64,000 bases of DNA from Gordonibacter sp. An230 (GTDB lineage: Bacteria > Actinomycetota > Coriobacteriia > Coriobacteriales > Eggerthellaceae), in assembly GCF_002159915.1 (NCBI RefSeq), contig NZ_NFJP01000022.1, positions 1-64,000 of the forward strand. The letters run 5' to 3'. Below are positions 6,758-16,678 of the stretch, in pieces. The notes beneath the pieces are model-generated. The model was not told where the DNA came from, made no database searches, and saw only the letters and a list, made by a program, of their open reading frames with translations. The translations under genes were made by a program, and so were the position numbers. Numbering within the stretch: position 1 is the stretch's first letter; each line of letters begins with the position of its first letter.

Positions 6758-9429
6758 CACGACTCCACCAGCCTCACGAGCAGCATGCACCTGAACTCTG
6801 GCAGAACCTGCCGCTCCTTGGCGTAGGACGCCTCCATCTCGGCTCGCTCCGCCTCGATCCTCGCGAGCTTGGCGGCGCGTATGTTCTCGATGCCAACGCG
6901 CCGCGCGGCCTCATGCCGCAGCTCAAGCGCGTAGGCGTACTTGTCGTGGTTCTCCTTGGTCGCCCTCTCGTGGCGCTCGGAGAGGTCCTTGAAGTCGTTG
7001 TAGGCGAAGTCCTGGCTCAGCTCCTCCAACCGGGCCCACGTCTCGGCATCGGCGTTCGAAGCAGTCCCCACGGTAAGCCTCACGCCGGGCCGAAGCAAGG
7101 CATCCATGATGCGCTTGCCCGCGATGGGCCGCAGCACCAGCCTGTCGTTCACGAACACGGGCACCACGCGCGTCGAGCGTCGGTCGTCGGCGATGGAGAG
7201 CTCCCACAGCATGAACCAGCCATCCTCGTTGGGGAAGTCCTCAATCTCCACGCTCAGCACGTCGGCACTCCTGTCCTGCACGACGCTCGCATGCAGCAGC
7301 TTCTCGGCATCTGGGCTGTCGAGTGCGAGTCCAAGCGGCAGCGCGGCCTTGCCGCCGCGCCACGCGCTGTAGTGGGCGAAGGCCCGTCCCAGTGCAGCGG
7401 TCACGTCGTAGTCCGACTCAACGCCCACGAGATCGCCAAGGTCCTTGTCCTCGCGGATTATCTCCTGGTATGAGGCAACGTTGGACACCTGCTCGCGCAG
7501 CTCCTTCTCGATGCGCCCAACGGACCTCTCCACGGCTTGTGGTTTGCCGATGCTGCCCATGTAGGCGTTCGTGAAGTCCAGGTCGCACGCCTCGCTGTCC
7601 AACACGTCCGAGTATTTGTCGATGCCAAGCTCGTCAAGGATGACCGAGAGCTTCTCCTCGATGACCTCGTGCACGCGGCTCTCCACCGTGTCGTCGATCA
7701 TGAAGTTGTACACCTCGACGTCGCGCGTCTGCCCGATGCGGTCCACACGGCCGCACCGCTGCTCGATGCGCATGGGGTTCCAGGGCATGTCGTAGTTGAT
7801 GACCACGCTCGCGAACTGCAGGTTCAGGCCCTCGCCGCCGGCGTCCGTGGAGACAAACACGTCGGTCTTGGTGCGGAACTCCTCGGTCACGGCGTTGCGC
7901 TCATCGATGCTCATGCTGCCGTTCAGGATGGATACGGTGAAGCCCCGGCGCTCAAGCAGGCGTTTTAGGTAGTCCTGCGTAGCCATGAACTCGGTGAAGA
8001 TAATGACCTTCCTGCTGCCCTCGGCGAGCACCGCGTCGAGCGTGTCGAAGAGAGCCTCTACCTTAGCATCCTGGTACTGCAGCTCCGCCCTTTGCGCAAG
8101 GTTCACGAGGTCTTGCAGCTCGGCAATCTCGGACCTGTCGTTAAGCGACGGTGCCTCGAATGCGGCCTCGTCGCCGTCCTCGATGTCCGTCTCGCCGATG
8201 TCGGTCTCGTTCATGTGCCGCTGTTGCGTACCGCCGCCCTCGAGCATGGCAAGCCTCCGCTCGAGCGACTGTCTTACGGCCGCCGTGCTGCTCGTCACCA
8301 TCCTCTGCATGATGATGAGCAGGAAGATCAGGCACATGTTGCGGCTCTTCTGCCGCATGGCCTGGTTGTAGGTGTGGGAAACGTAGTCCGAGACGCGCCG
8401 GTACAACTCCTCTTGCAGCGTGTGTCGAGCGTCCCAGCCGATGCGCACCAGATGCGTCGCGCGGTTCTTGAAGAGCAGGTCGCCCTTGTTGTCTATAGCT
8501 TCGCGTTTCTCCGTGCGGATGAGGTACGGTGCCACCTGCGAACGCACGACCGACTTCTCGTTTGGGAACGCGTCCCGATCGAGCAATCTCACCAGGCGCA
8601 GGAACGGTTCGGACTTGCCGTTGTGCGGCGTCGCGGTCAGCAGAAGCAGGTATGGGCTCGCCTGCGCCAGCAGACGCCCCAGTCGGTGCCGGGCGACGTC
8701 TCCGGTCGAGCCCGCCACGCGGTGCGCCTCGTCGATGATCACGAGATCCCAGTTGCCATTCACGACGGCGTTGATTCGCTCGTCGTTGTATTTCTGAATG
8801 CGCTCCTCGCTCCACCCGAACCGCTGCTCCAGCGGCTTGATGGAGTCCATGGGCGTGACCACCTGCTCGAACTCGCGGTACACGTTCTCGCCCTCGGTGA
8901 CCTTGCGGATGGCGTCGAAGTCAGAGGGCAAAAGCAGGTGGAACTTCTCGTTGAACTTCTCCTGCATCTCGGCCACCCACTGCGTGGCGAGGCCAGTGGG
9001 GCACACCACGAGCGTTCGGCGCACGAGTCCGCGCGTCTTGAGCTCCTCCAGGATGAGCCCGGCCTCGATGGTCTTTCCCAGACCCACCTCGTCGGCCAGC
9101 AGGTAGCGAACGTTGTTGTTGGCCAAGGCGCGGTTGAGCGCGTGAAGCTGATGCGGCAGCGGTATGAGGTTGCGCGAAAGCGGCGTCAGAACGCCCTCGG
9201 CCACTTCGTTCTTGATGCGCGCGAGCTCCATCACGAAACGCAGGTAATCCTCGTCATAGGTGACGGTGTTTGCCACTGGGCGCAGGACTCCCTCCGAGGC
9301 GCGGTACGTTTCGCCGGTGGCAGGGTTCAGCACGCGATACGAGTGGATGCCCCACAGCACCGCATGCTCGATGATGCGCACCGTCTCCTGCGTAGATGTG
9401 TCGTATGCAAGGTCTCCGACTTCCAACAT
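6757..9429 (-). CDS. brxHII: BREX type 3 helicase BrxHII (SNF2-like)
   Basis: An 890-residue superfamily 2 helicase. Motif I is YLLADEVGLGKTIEAGL (about 90-106), motif II LVIIDEAHRVAG (about 230), motif III LLLLTATPHNG (about 262), and motifs V/VI are TDAGGEGLNLQFA and QRCGRVDRIGQ (about 555-595). The long N- and C-terminal extensions are typical of RapA/SNF2-like helicases of defence systems. In type 3 BREX this helicase replaces the Lon-like BrxL of type 1 and probably moves along or remodels DNA during recognition of invading phage. The stop overlaps the pglZ start; the methylase gene ends 10 bases upstream. Confidence 0.92.
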   Translation of the reverse strand: MLEVGDLAYDTSTQETVRIIEHAVLWGIHSYRVLNPATGETYRASEGVLRPVANTVTYDEDYLRFVMELARIKNEVAEGVLTPLSRNLIPLPHQLHALNRALANNNVRYLLADEVGLGKTIEAGLILEELKTRGLVRRTLVVCPTGLATQWVAEMQEKFNEKFHLLLPSDFDAIRKVTEGENVYREFEQVVTPMDSIKPLEQRFGWSEERIQKYNDERINAVVNGNWDLVIIDEAHRVAGSTGDVARHRLGRLLAQASPYLLLLTATPHNGKSEPFLRLVRLLDRDAFPNEKSVVRSQVAPYLIRTEKREAIDNKGDLLFKNRATHLVRIGWDARHTLQEELYRRVSDYVSHTYNQAMRQKSRNMCLIFLLIIMQRMVTSSTAAVRQSLERRLAMLEGGGTQQRHMNETDIGETDIEDGDEAAFEAPSLNDRSEIAELQDLVNLAQRAELQYQDAKVEALFDTLDAVLAEGSRKVIIFTEFMATQDYLKRLLERRGFTVSILNGSMSIDERNAVTEEFRTKTDVFVSTDAGGEGLNLQFASVVINYDMPWNPMRIEQRCGRVDRIGQTRDVEVYNFMIDDTVESRVHEVIEEKLSVILDELGIDKYSDVLDSEACDLDFTNAYMGSIGKPQAVERSVGRIEKELREQVSNVASYQEIIREDKDLGDLVGVESDYDVTAALGRAFAHYSAWRGGKAALPLGLALDSPDAEKLLHASVVQDRSADVLSVEIEDFPNEDGWFMLWELSIADDRRSTRVVPVFVNDRLVLRPIAGKRIMDALLRPGVRLTVGTASNADAETWARLEELSQDFAYNDFKDLSERHERATKENHDKYAYALELRHEAARRVGIENIRAAKLARIEAERAEMEASYAKERQVLPEFRCMLLVRLVES

Positions 9430-9439
9430 GGTATTGCGC

Positions 9440-11974
9440 CTAACCCACGCGGCTCAGGCTGATGTCGTAGTACATGAGCAGGTTGGGGTCTTCTTGGATG
9501 GTCGCCGCCGGGAGCCTGTTGGCAAGATCGACGATTGCCTGGTAGTTCTTTTCCTTCCATAGATGGGAAAAGCCCACGCGGATGGCCTCGGAGCGGAATA
9601 GCTTCAGCTTGCCCTTGCTCTTGAGATAACCGTCGAACTCGCGCAGCAGCGACTTCTCGCGCAGCTTGGCGATGTCGCCTTCCTTCTTGGTGTCGGGGAC
9701 GTACCAACGTCCTTTCTCGTCCTGCAAGAAGTTCTCTTCTAGAAGGACGGCAAGTTCGGGCATCGCCTCGTAGCGGTCAACTGACTTCACTTCTTGCATA
9801 AACATGGGTTGTATAACTGAGTATGTTCTGGGCTCTTCTTCGAGAAGTCTGTAAAGCCAGCCGATTGCTGTCTTTTCATTTGTTACGTGTAAGGCAAATT
9901 CAACAGACTCAAGGTTGAGCTTGATACGTGCCGTATCGTACTCATTTACTTGATCGGCCAGGAAGTACATGCCATCGCGCTTCAAATACCTTGCGTCAAG
10001 TCCCTGGTAGTAATCGGTCGCATCTAGCGGTACTGGAATTCCGTGCATGACGTGATAGGCAACCATACGGTCGAACAGTAGGAATGCTTGTCTTTCCGAA
10101 ATCGGCTCGATCATATTGTTTCGCTGTACGACTATCGGCAGCTTTTCGAGATGCTGCCGGGTGAATGCCCATGCACTCTCTTCGTTTGATTCATATTGAT
10201 CGAGAATCACACTTAGCTCCATCGAAGGCTTGTAGGCCGATATAACTAAGTCTTGTTTCACCGCCATGGTGTAGCTAAGCTGCTTGGTCGTTCCCTTTTG
10301 TTTATCTAGTGTTCTTACATCAGCTATTACAAAACCTGCTCGCTGGATGGCTTCTTGTATTGAGTTCCAAATAGCATTCTTAGAGTTATGGAACTCAACG
10401 GTTAGCCATCTACCGGGTTTTAAGACGCGATAATACTCGCAGAAGCTTTTGCTTAAGAGCTCTTGGTACTCGGATATTCCTTTATCCTGCGACACATTAA
10501 CAATTGCCTCAGTAGCATTGTTGGTGAAACACCTCAGCCAAGATTCTTGAATAAAGTTCAATTCCGAATAGTGGAGGTTGTCACCGAACGGCGGGTCAAC
10601 AAATATGTAATCGATGCATGAGGACGGCACGTTTCTTAGGTCGGTCGCAGATTGGGTGCTTACCAAAGAGTGGCCAAGAATTTGGCCGACTGTCATTATT
10701 GACTTTAGCTTGTCTTCGAGTAAAGAAATTATGTTTATCTCTGCCTGGAATGCAGGAATGTAAAGCGTTCCCGACAATGGTCCCACATGACGATGGTGAC
10801 TGGGCATATACCGGTTTAGTTTATGTGAGCGTGAATAAATTGACGACAGCCAAAACAAAAGTAGTGATTTAACCCTTTTGTCAGATTGACGCATAATTAG
10901 GTCTCTGCAAGTTGCGAGAACAAACAGATTGCGCTTCGTGTAGAAATGGTTTACACGCGTGATGCCAACATGATAACCGGCTCGCCAGTAATCTCCCCAC
11001 TGTTTGCCTTTATGCATCATCAAATCTGATGGATACCAGACTCCAATATTCATGTCCCGTATCTTCTGTATGATGGCAAGATCAGAAGTGTCAGGTTCTT
11101 TGGCGTAAAGCTTTCCCGCATAATGATAGCTAATTCGAACAGGGCTCACTTTTGCCTGCAAACTATGTTCATCGGATTGCTCATCATACTGAGATTCAAG
11201 GGCCTTTTCGCATTCGCCTTTCTTCAAATCAGCTCCACAATGTGGACAGCGTGGCTTCTGCTTCATTTTCTCTTCGCCTTGCTCAACAGCGGCATCCCAG
11301 TAAGAGAATTCTCTACTGCAAGCGGGGCAAATATACTGCTCGGACCATATTGTGTAATTAATGGTCGCCTTGGCATTTGATCCGGGCACGTCCGTGCTGT
11401 ATACCCAGTCGCACGAATCATGCAAAACGCGAAGAACATCGTTGGCAGCCTGTTCAAATGCAGAGATATCGACTTCACTATTGTAATTTTTTGCAATGAA
11501 TGTTGCCTCAGGCGAAAGGTCAGTGAGTATCGCGTGTCTAGCGCCAATATTGTTGACGTCCGTTTCGCCAATTCCTAGACACGTTGGCAAGTCGGCACAC
11601 ATAAGAGCTGCCGCGCCTGTCATGCCCGTTCCGCAAAAACCATCGAGAACGATGTCGCCCGGCTTTGTGTAGTGAAGCAGATATCGCATTATCGCTTTAT
11701 AGGGGACTTTAGTGTGATAACTGTGCGCCATATAAAGTGGGTCGTGTTTCCCTTCGCTAACATCAGCAGTAAATGGTTCACGTTGATAGGTATCGCCGAC
11801 TTCTTCATAGGGTGTTCCGTTCTCAGTAATGAATTCCTCGATGAACGGATTCGGACACGCCGTGTAGTAAGGCGCGTCCGAGAGTTCGATGATGGCCTCG
11901 TCAGTTGCGATGGGGAATCCCTCGATATCGCGGACTCTGTCGATGTCCGCGCTGGTAAGCTTCCTTTGCTCCAT
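9440..11974 (-). CDS. pglXI: BREX type 3 adenine-specific DNA methyltransferase PglXI
   Basis: An 844-residue site-specific DNA methyltransferase. The S-adenosylmethionine site is IVLDGFCGTGMTGAAA (about 110-125), the catalytic motif is VDPPFGDNLHYSEL (about 472-485), and a CPAC/CPHC zinc ribbon lies between (about 215-245). In BREX the methylase marks host DNA at a non-palindromic site and takes part in exclusion of unmodified phage. The base composition is uneven: the middle, about 9.8-11.6 kb, is clearly AT-richer than both gene ends and than the adjacent BREX genes. That fits exchange of the target-recognition part by recombination. The ATG at 11974 lies 17 bases after the brxC stop. Confidence 0.9.
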   Translation of the reverse strand: MEQRKLTSADIDRVRDIEGFPIATDEAIIELSDAPYYTACPNPFIEEFITENGTPYEEVGDTYQREPFTADVSEGKHDPLYMAHSYHTKVPYKAIMRYLLHYTKPGDIVLDGFCGTGMTGAAALMCADLPTCLGIGETDVNNIGARHAILTDLSPEATFIAKNYNSEVDISAFEQAANDVLRVLHDSCDWVYSTDVPGSNAKATINYTIWSEQYICPACSREFSYWDAAVEQGEEKMKQKPRCPHCGADLKKGECEKALESQYDEQSDEHSLQAKVSPVRISYHYAGKLYAKEPDTSDLAIIQKIRDMNIGVWYPSDLMMHKGKQWGDYWRAGYHVGITRVNHFYTKRNLFVLATCRDLIMRQSDKRVKSLLLFWLSSIYSRSHKLNRYMPSHHRHVGPLSGTLYIPAFQAEINIISLLEDKLKSIMTVGQILGHSLVSTQSATDLRNVPSSCIDYIFVDPPFGDNLHYSELNFIQESWLRCFTNNATEAIVNVSQDKGISEYQELLSKSFCEYYRVLKPGRWLTVEFHNSKNAIWNSIQEAIQRAGFVIADVRTLDKQKGTTKQLSYTMAVKQDLVISAYKPSMELSVILDQYESNEESAWAFTRQHLEKLPIVVQRNNMIEPISERQAFLLFDRMVAYHVMHGIPVPLDATDYYQGLDARYLKRDGMYFLADQVNEYDTARIKLNLESVEFALHVTNEKTAIGWLYRLLEEEPRTYSVIQPMFMQEVKSVDRYEAMPELAVLLEENFLQDEKGRWYVPDTKKEGDIAKLREKSLLREFDGYLKSKGKLKLFRSEAIRVGFSHLWKEKNYQAIVDLANRLPAATIQEDPNLLMYYDISLSRVG

Positions 11975-11991
11975 GGTTTATCCGCCGTCCT

Positions 11992-14900
11992 TTACTCAGA
12001 CCTAACGATGATGCGCAGGTTCTCGGGGTCCTTGCCGGCTACGTAGCTGGCGATGATGCCGTCGAGCTTCTTCTTGAAGTCGGCGGCGGTGCTGGGGCCG
12101 AGCTTCGCCAGTTCCTGCACCAGCTCACCACCCTCGATGTAGACGGGTTCGAAGCCCTTGAGCAGTGCCTCGATTGCCTCGATGAACTTGTCGTCCACGC
12201 GGACGGGCAGCTTTCCGCTCTCGACGAAGGCGTCGATTTTACGTTGCTGCGCCTCATCGAGGAACCGCTTCTCGCCAAGCACGATGGGGTCGTCAATGGT
12301 GTTGAGTAGCGTGGTGGTCCACTCGTTAACGAGGGCTTCGATTTGCTCTTCAATGTCGTCGAGTAGACCATCCACATTCTGGGCTACATCGTCCAGACGA
12401 TAGTGGCAGTGCGGGCAAGTCGAAGTCGTCTTTAGTTCGGTCGGAGTGAGGTCGTAACATACGGTGAGGCCAGCGAGCGCCGTGTCGATGGCGTCGAACT
12501 TAGCCTTCGAGAGGATGCTGAGCTTGGCGAGCTTTCGCAGGTTGGCGACCTCTCCGCTCTCCTGGAGCGCCTGCCTCCGCTTGGCCTCGTTGACGCCCAG
12601 GCGCTTCTTCTTGTGCGCCGCCAGGTAGTGGTCGATGTAGTCGCTCTTCACCTTGCTGAGCGCCGCGATGGCGGTCTGGGCCGCAGCCTCGCCGGATGCA
12701 CCGTCGTAGATGCTGTCGCGTTCGCGGCGGAAGACGTTCTTCGCGTCGTCGAGCGCGGCCCGAAGCGACTGTCCGATGGCTGCGTATTCGATACCCTGCA
12801 GGTACGTGACAATCTGCGAGCATTCCTGCTGGAACGCGAGGTACTCAGACACGATGAAGGCGCGGTCAAGCTGCTCTTCCAGCTCGTCAATCTCGTCCAT
12901 CGTGTGCTTGAAGTTGTTGAGCTTGGCGGGCGTATTGAACTTCGCGGCGTAGTTGCTGAACTCGTCCTTTATTGCCGCGCAGGCGTCTCGCAAAGTCTTG
13001 GCCTCCTGCGCGTTCGCGAGGGGCTCATCCCACAACATGAAGCCGTCGGTCAGTTTCCGCTCAGAGAAGGCGGCGCTCTGGCTCAGCTCCTTCGCCTTGG
13101 CGAGCAGGTCGGCCACGGCCTTCTCGCGCGTCCCAGGGCTGTTGAGCAGGCCGGGGTTCAGTTCCAGCACCTCGAACAAGCGGCGAAGCTCTGCCAACGG
13201 CAGGTCGGCCGGTTTCGAGATGGTCTTAAAGTGCATGAGCTCGTACGTGCTGGTCTTGGGGACTACGTCAAGGTTCGACGCCGTGATCGTCTGCTTGTCG
13301 GTGCGCATCACGGCATGCCCGCTGTACACCAACGATAGCAGGACGATGACGGCGAACGCGTTGTTGTAGCCGAACCTCTTGTCGAAGCTCCCGCGCCCGG
13401 GTATGTCGTCGAACAGGTCGCCGTAGTTGATTACGCCCTGCTGAGGAAGCTTGTTGAGCAGGTCGACGTAGTGCTGCGCGTACTGCGACTGCTCGGGCTT
13501 CAGCTTTCCGCTTGCATCGAGTAGGTCGAAGCTCGCGAGCATGTTGCGGCCCAGCTGCGTGTTGCGCCCGACAATCTGGGCGTATGCCTTTTCCAGGCTG
13601 TCGGCCATATTCTGACGCGTTATCTTAACTCGCATGCGCGGGAACGCCGGGTACTTGTCGCAGAAGTAGCCGTCGAGGCAGATGGCAGCAGCGAGGTCGA
13701 TGACGTCCTTGAAGGTGGCGTCGCGGTTGTAGCGCCCGCTGAGTGTCTCGACGAGCTTCTTGCGCGTGCCCTTGTAGCCCACGTCGAACATGGTACTCAC
13801 GCCTGCGCTCAGTGTGCGGATGAGCTTTGCCTTCGTCTGCTGGGCCTTCCCGGCGTAGGCGTCGCGCTCTTTGCCCTCGCTGATGGCGGCGAGCTCGCTG
13901 GCAGCCGCGTAGAAGCGCAGCTCCTCGGTGAACTCGTCGTTTGGCTTGAAGTAGAAGTAGACCTCGTCCTTGAGGTTCTGGGCACCGCCGTCGCTTCCGT
14001 ACGGCGGCATGATGTGCAGATAGAAGTCGCGCTCAGGCTGAGCCGTGCTGCGCTCCTTCGGCAGCCCCATGAACAGGTAGCCCTCGCGGAACATGCTGTG
14101 GCTGTCCCAGTTCAGGTCGTACTCGTAGATCTCGAAATTCGTCACGTACTGCTTGGCCGTCCATTCAAGACAACCGTACACGATGCCATAGAAGTAGCGG
14201 TTCAGGTCGCCCTGCGCCACCACGTCGGCCTTCTGCTTGATCTTCTCGTCGTAGTCAACGACCTTGTTCACGTCGATGTAGTACTGGTTGTTGGCGTCGT
14301 TATGGATGATGAACTGGCCCGATACCGTGGTCATGATGTCGCGCAATATCGTGTTCACGATGCCCAGCAAAAAGTCGCTGTCCTGCTCGGGGAGCGGCAG
14401 GTACAGGCAGAGGTCGTCCTTCAACCCTTCGGCGGTGAGGCCCGTCTGCACGTCCAGGCCGCTCGTGGTCAGGCGATGTACGCTCAGCGCATATATGATC
14501 TGCATCGCCACCGGCTTGTAGGCGGGCTTGGGGAAGGCACGCTTGATGATGTCCTCAAGCTGTCCGCTTGCCTGCAGCACTCGGCTCACGGTCGGGTCGC
14601 TGCGCAGCATGCCGTCCGCCTTGATGACGGGCCAGTAGTCGTCGAACGACTTGATGCCCGGTGCGTCGGTCGGCACCTCCTGGTCGAAGATGCCGCGGAT
14701 GCACACCGATATGTTCTTCAGGATGTGGCGATTCTCGATGAGGTACGCCTTGTTCAGCACATCAATGTAGGCAGGGTGGATCGGGAACATGCCCACGAAC
14801 TCCTCCATGCGCGACGACATGCCGCCGTATAGGCTGCTGAACTTCTCCAGATGCTCGCGGATGAGCGCCTTCTGCTCAGCCGTCTTCTTCAAGATGCGCT

Positions 14901-15669
14901 CCGAGACGACGTACGACGTGGCCTCCTTGGTGATGATGACCTGCGAGAAGCGGTCGCCCACGCGCCGCAGCGACTCGGAGACGAAGCTGAAGCGCGGGTT
15001 GTCGAAGATCTTCTCCTGAACGCCGAAGATGACGCGCATGCGGCTCTTCGAGCACATTTCGCCGAGTGCGCGGAGGAACTCCAGGTCGAGCACGATCTGC
15101 CGCTCGTCGCGCGAGCTCAGATACGAGAAGAACTCGTCCACAACAATGAGATAGCCACGGTCGCCGTACTTGGAGGCGAACGCCTTCATGATGTCGCGGA
15201 TGAGCTGCTTGTTGTCCATCACCGTCGAGAAGTCCGGCATCTTGAAGTTGATGCCACGACGGTCGAAGTCGTCCTGAATGTAGCCGCAGAGAATGTCGCG
15301 CAGCGGCATGGTCACGCCGCCGATCTCCACGCGCAGCACTTCGAACTTGCCCGCGATGGGCTCTATCGCCTTTGCGAAGCCCTGGTTCTGCAGGTACGGA
15401 AGGTTCGCATCGTCGTTCGCCACGGCGGAGATGACCGACATCAGGTGCGACTTACCGGTTCCGTAGTTGCCCACCACGAGGACGCCCTTGTTGTCGATGA
15501 CCTCATCCATCTGTAGCTGGTCGATGAGGCGCGTCTTCAGCTGGTCTGCCATCGTGTCCGACATTACGTAGGTCTCGACGAGCTCACGCGCCTTCAGTTC
15601 CTGGTTCGCGTCAAGCAGCTGAATGGTCGATTCTATTGGCTTGAAGCTGATGAGCTCTGAGTACTTCAT
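11992..15669 (-). CDS. brxC: BREX AAA+ ATPase BrxC (PglY-like)
   Basis: A 1225-residue ATPase. Walker A is GVLVVGNYGTGKSHLMS (about residues 62-78) and Walker B is YLIVVDEFFSYLS (about 165-177), followed by a sensor-like segment MRVIFGVQEKIFDNP. The large C-terminal part is helical and contains a CPHCHYRL zinc-like pair (about 1090). BrxC is the big ATPase of BREX and is thought to form part of the complex that holds the methylase and PglZ. The ATG at 15669 has GAGGAG 8 nt upstream and starts MKYSELISFKP; a longer open frame to 15837 overlaps brxF and lacks support. Length and motifs fit type 3 BrxC. Confidence 0.92.
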   Translation of the reverse strand: MKYSELISFKPIESTIQLLDANQELKARELVETYVMSDTMADQLKTRLIDQLQMDEVIDNKGVLVVGNYGTGKSHLMSVISAVANDDANLPYLQNQGFAKAIEPIAGKFEVLRVEIGGVTMPLRDILCGYIQDDFDRRGINFKMPDFSTVMDNKQLIRDIMKAFASKYGDRGYLIVVDEFFSYLSSRDERQIVLDLEFLRALGEMCSKSRMRVIFGVQEKIFDNPRFSFVSESLRRVGDRFSQVIITKEATSYVVSERILKKTAEQKALIREHLEKFSSLYGGMSSRMEEFVGMFPIHPAYIDVLNKAYLIENRHILKNISVCIRGIFDQEVPTDAPGIKSFDDYWPVIKADGMLRSDPTVSRVLQASGQLEDIIKRAFPKPAYKPVAMQIIYALSVHRLTTSGLDVQTGLTAEGLKDDLCLYLPLPEQDSDFLLGIVNTILRDIMTTVSGQFIIHNDANNQYYIDVNKVVDYDEKIKQKADVVAQGDLNRYFYGIVYGCLEWTAKQYVTNFEIYEYDLNWDSHSMFREGYLFMGLPKERSTAQPERDFYLHIMPPYGSDGGAQNLKDEVYFYFKPNDEFTEELRFYAAASELAAISEGKERDAYAGKAQQTKAKLIRTLSAGVSTMFDVGYKGTRKKLVETLSGRYNRDATFKDVIDLAAAICLDGYFCDKYPAFPRMRVKITRQNMADSLEKAYAQIVGRNTQLGRNMLASFDLLDASGKLKPEQSQYAQHYVDLLNKLPQQGVINYGDLFDDIPGRGSFDKRFGYNNAFAVIVLLSLVYSGHAVMRTDKQTITASNLDVVPKTSTYELMHFKTISKPADLPLAELRRLFEVLELNPGLLNSPGTREKAVADLLAKAKELSQSAAFSERKLTDGFMLWDEPLANAQEAKTLRDACAAIKDEFSNYAAKFNTPAKLNNFKHTMDEIDELEEQLDRAFIVSEYLAFQQECSQIVTYLQGIEYAAIGQSLRAALDDAKNVFRRERDSIYDGASGEAAAQTAIAALSKVKSDYIDHYLAAHKKKRLGVNEAKRRQALQESGEVANLRKLAKLSILSKAKFDAIDTALAGLTVCYDLTPTELKTTSTCPHCHYRLDDVAQNVDGLLDDIEEQIEALVNEWTTTLLNTIDDPIVLGEKRFLDEAQQRKIDAFVESGKLPVRVDDKFIEAIEALLKGFEPVYIEGGELVQELAKLGPSTAADFKKKLDGIIASYVAGKDPENLRIIVRSE

Positions 15670-15682
15670 GGTGCGGACTCCT

Positions 15683-16105
15683 CTAGTAGATGCAGGTGAT
15701 GTCGTAGCGGTCGATATCGAACGCCTTGTAATCCTGACAGCCTTCCACTGCGTACAGAAGCTGGCTGTCCTCGAAACGACCGGGCCAAACAAGGTCGAAA
15801 TGGTGCTTGCGGTATGCGCTGCAGAGAAGCGCCACAACGTCCACCTTGTACGCCGGGTTGAAAAGTACGTCGATGTCGCGGATGACCACGCCCTCGGGCA
15901 AATCCGTCAGCGCCGATACAAAGCACGACTCAAGCCGAATGCTCCGTAGAGTCGGCGAGATGTCCGCCAAACGCCGGGCTATGGCCACGTTCATCGAGAT
16001 TGCGTCGTCAGTTATGCCATCCAGCTCGCAGCAGAAGAAAAGCGGCCGGGGATAGCTCGCTTGCCTGCGTCGAAGGTACCGTCTTCCCGAGATAGCCCTT
16101 CCCAT
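15683..16105 (-). CDS. brxF: BrxF-like protein lacking the usual P-loop
   Basis: A 140-residue first gene of the BREX cluster, 13 bases upstream of brxC. The C-terminal two thirds follow the pattern I remember for BrxF of type 3 systems: SMNVAIARRLADIS, then a VVIRDIDVLFNPAYK strand-helix where family members have LLDNxELLFDP, and WPGRFEDSQLLYA near the end. BrxF is normally described as a P-loop NTPase with GPxGSGKT near residue 25. Here the equivalent stretch reads LFFCCELDGITDD, with no GK[ST], and the following helix looks shortened. The ATG at 16105 has AAAGGG upstream, and an in-frame stop lies not far upstream, so the motif is not hidden in a longer protein. Confidence 0.72.
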   Translation of the reverse strand: MGRAISGRRYLRRRQASYPRPLFFCCELDGITDDAISMNVAIARRLADISPTLRSIRLESCFVSALTDLPEGVVIRDIDVLFNPAYKVDVVALLCSAYRKHHFDLVWPGRFEDSQLLYAVEGCQDYKAFDIDRYDITCIY

Positions 16106-16678
16106 CACAGTCCCTTTCGGGATATGAGTACAGCCTCAGAAGGCCGCCTCGACGGGAATAAGACAGCTGCGGAAAACATAGTCCAAATCGGTCCTTTACA
16201 AGCTCTGATGACAGACTTTAGAAGTATATCGCACTATTCCACGATTCCTTCACAATTCCCGAGCCCACACAGGATGTCTGCATTTGATAAAGGCGCGAAA
16301 GGGCGTTATCAGCTGATTATGACGAGAAGGTCATAGCATCTGAGTGGAGAGGCGCGGCGAAAGAAGATAAGAACTGCGAGTCGTCCGTGTAAGCTTGTCA
16401 TCGCAGCCCAGTGCGCCTCACGTTGTCGAATTTGTTTTGCCGCCATCCCTGGCCGCCACTACACGCCATCAGCCAGCGCCTCCCGACCGCTCCACTAGCG
16501 ACCGGCACCCGGCAGAGCTCACCAGAAGCCGCCCCAGAGCCGCAACAGGCAAGCCCGCAACCCAACCTCACTTGCTCAACCAGCAAGCGAAAGTGGGCTT
16601 CAGGCAGCCTCACCTGAAGCCCGCTACCAGCCGAGACTCCCACGTACAAAAGAGCGCGTCACCTATGCCGAGACCGCC
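16106..16678. other. Gene-free stretch upstream of the BREX operon
   Basis: About 570 bases without a convincing coding frame. The part next to brxF (16110-16390) is mixed in composition and should hold the BREX promoter, though I cannot point to clear -35/-10 boxes. The part nearer the portal remnant contains a strong hairpin (16595-16622). A minus-strand frame at 16398-16649 exists but shows no recognisable protein features. This is the junction between prophage sequence and the BREX insert. Confidence 0.5.
16595..16622. terminator. Strong hairpin beside portal remnant
   Basis: Perfect 10-bp arms GGGCTTCAGG and CCTGAAGCCC enclose an 8-base loop, extendable by a few pairs. Only a weak T-rich tail follows on either strand (CTTTCGCTT on the minus strand). 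It is a plausible terminator for the former portal transcript or a structured boundary element. Confidence 0.45.

Noticed and set aside
6757-15669. DISARM or type 1/2 BREX
   Set aside because: The helicase and methylase could suggest DISARM, but pglZ, brxA, a BrxC-type ATPase and a BrxF-like gene are present and no DUF1998 or phospholipase D gene is seen. BrxL (type 1) and PglW (type 2) are absent. The order matches type 3 BREX.
16398-16649. Minus-strand frame of 83 residues near the portal remnant
   Set aside because: The composition is biased (Gly, Arg, Cys), no ribosome site is present and the frame overlaps a hairpin. It is not supported as a gene.
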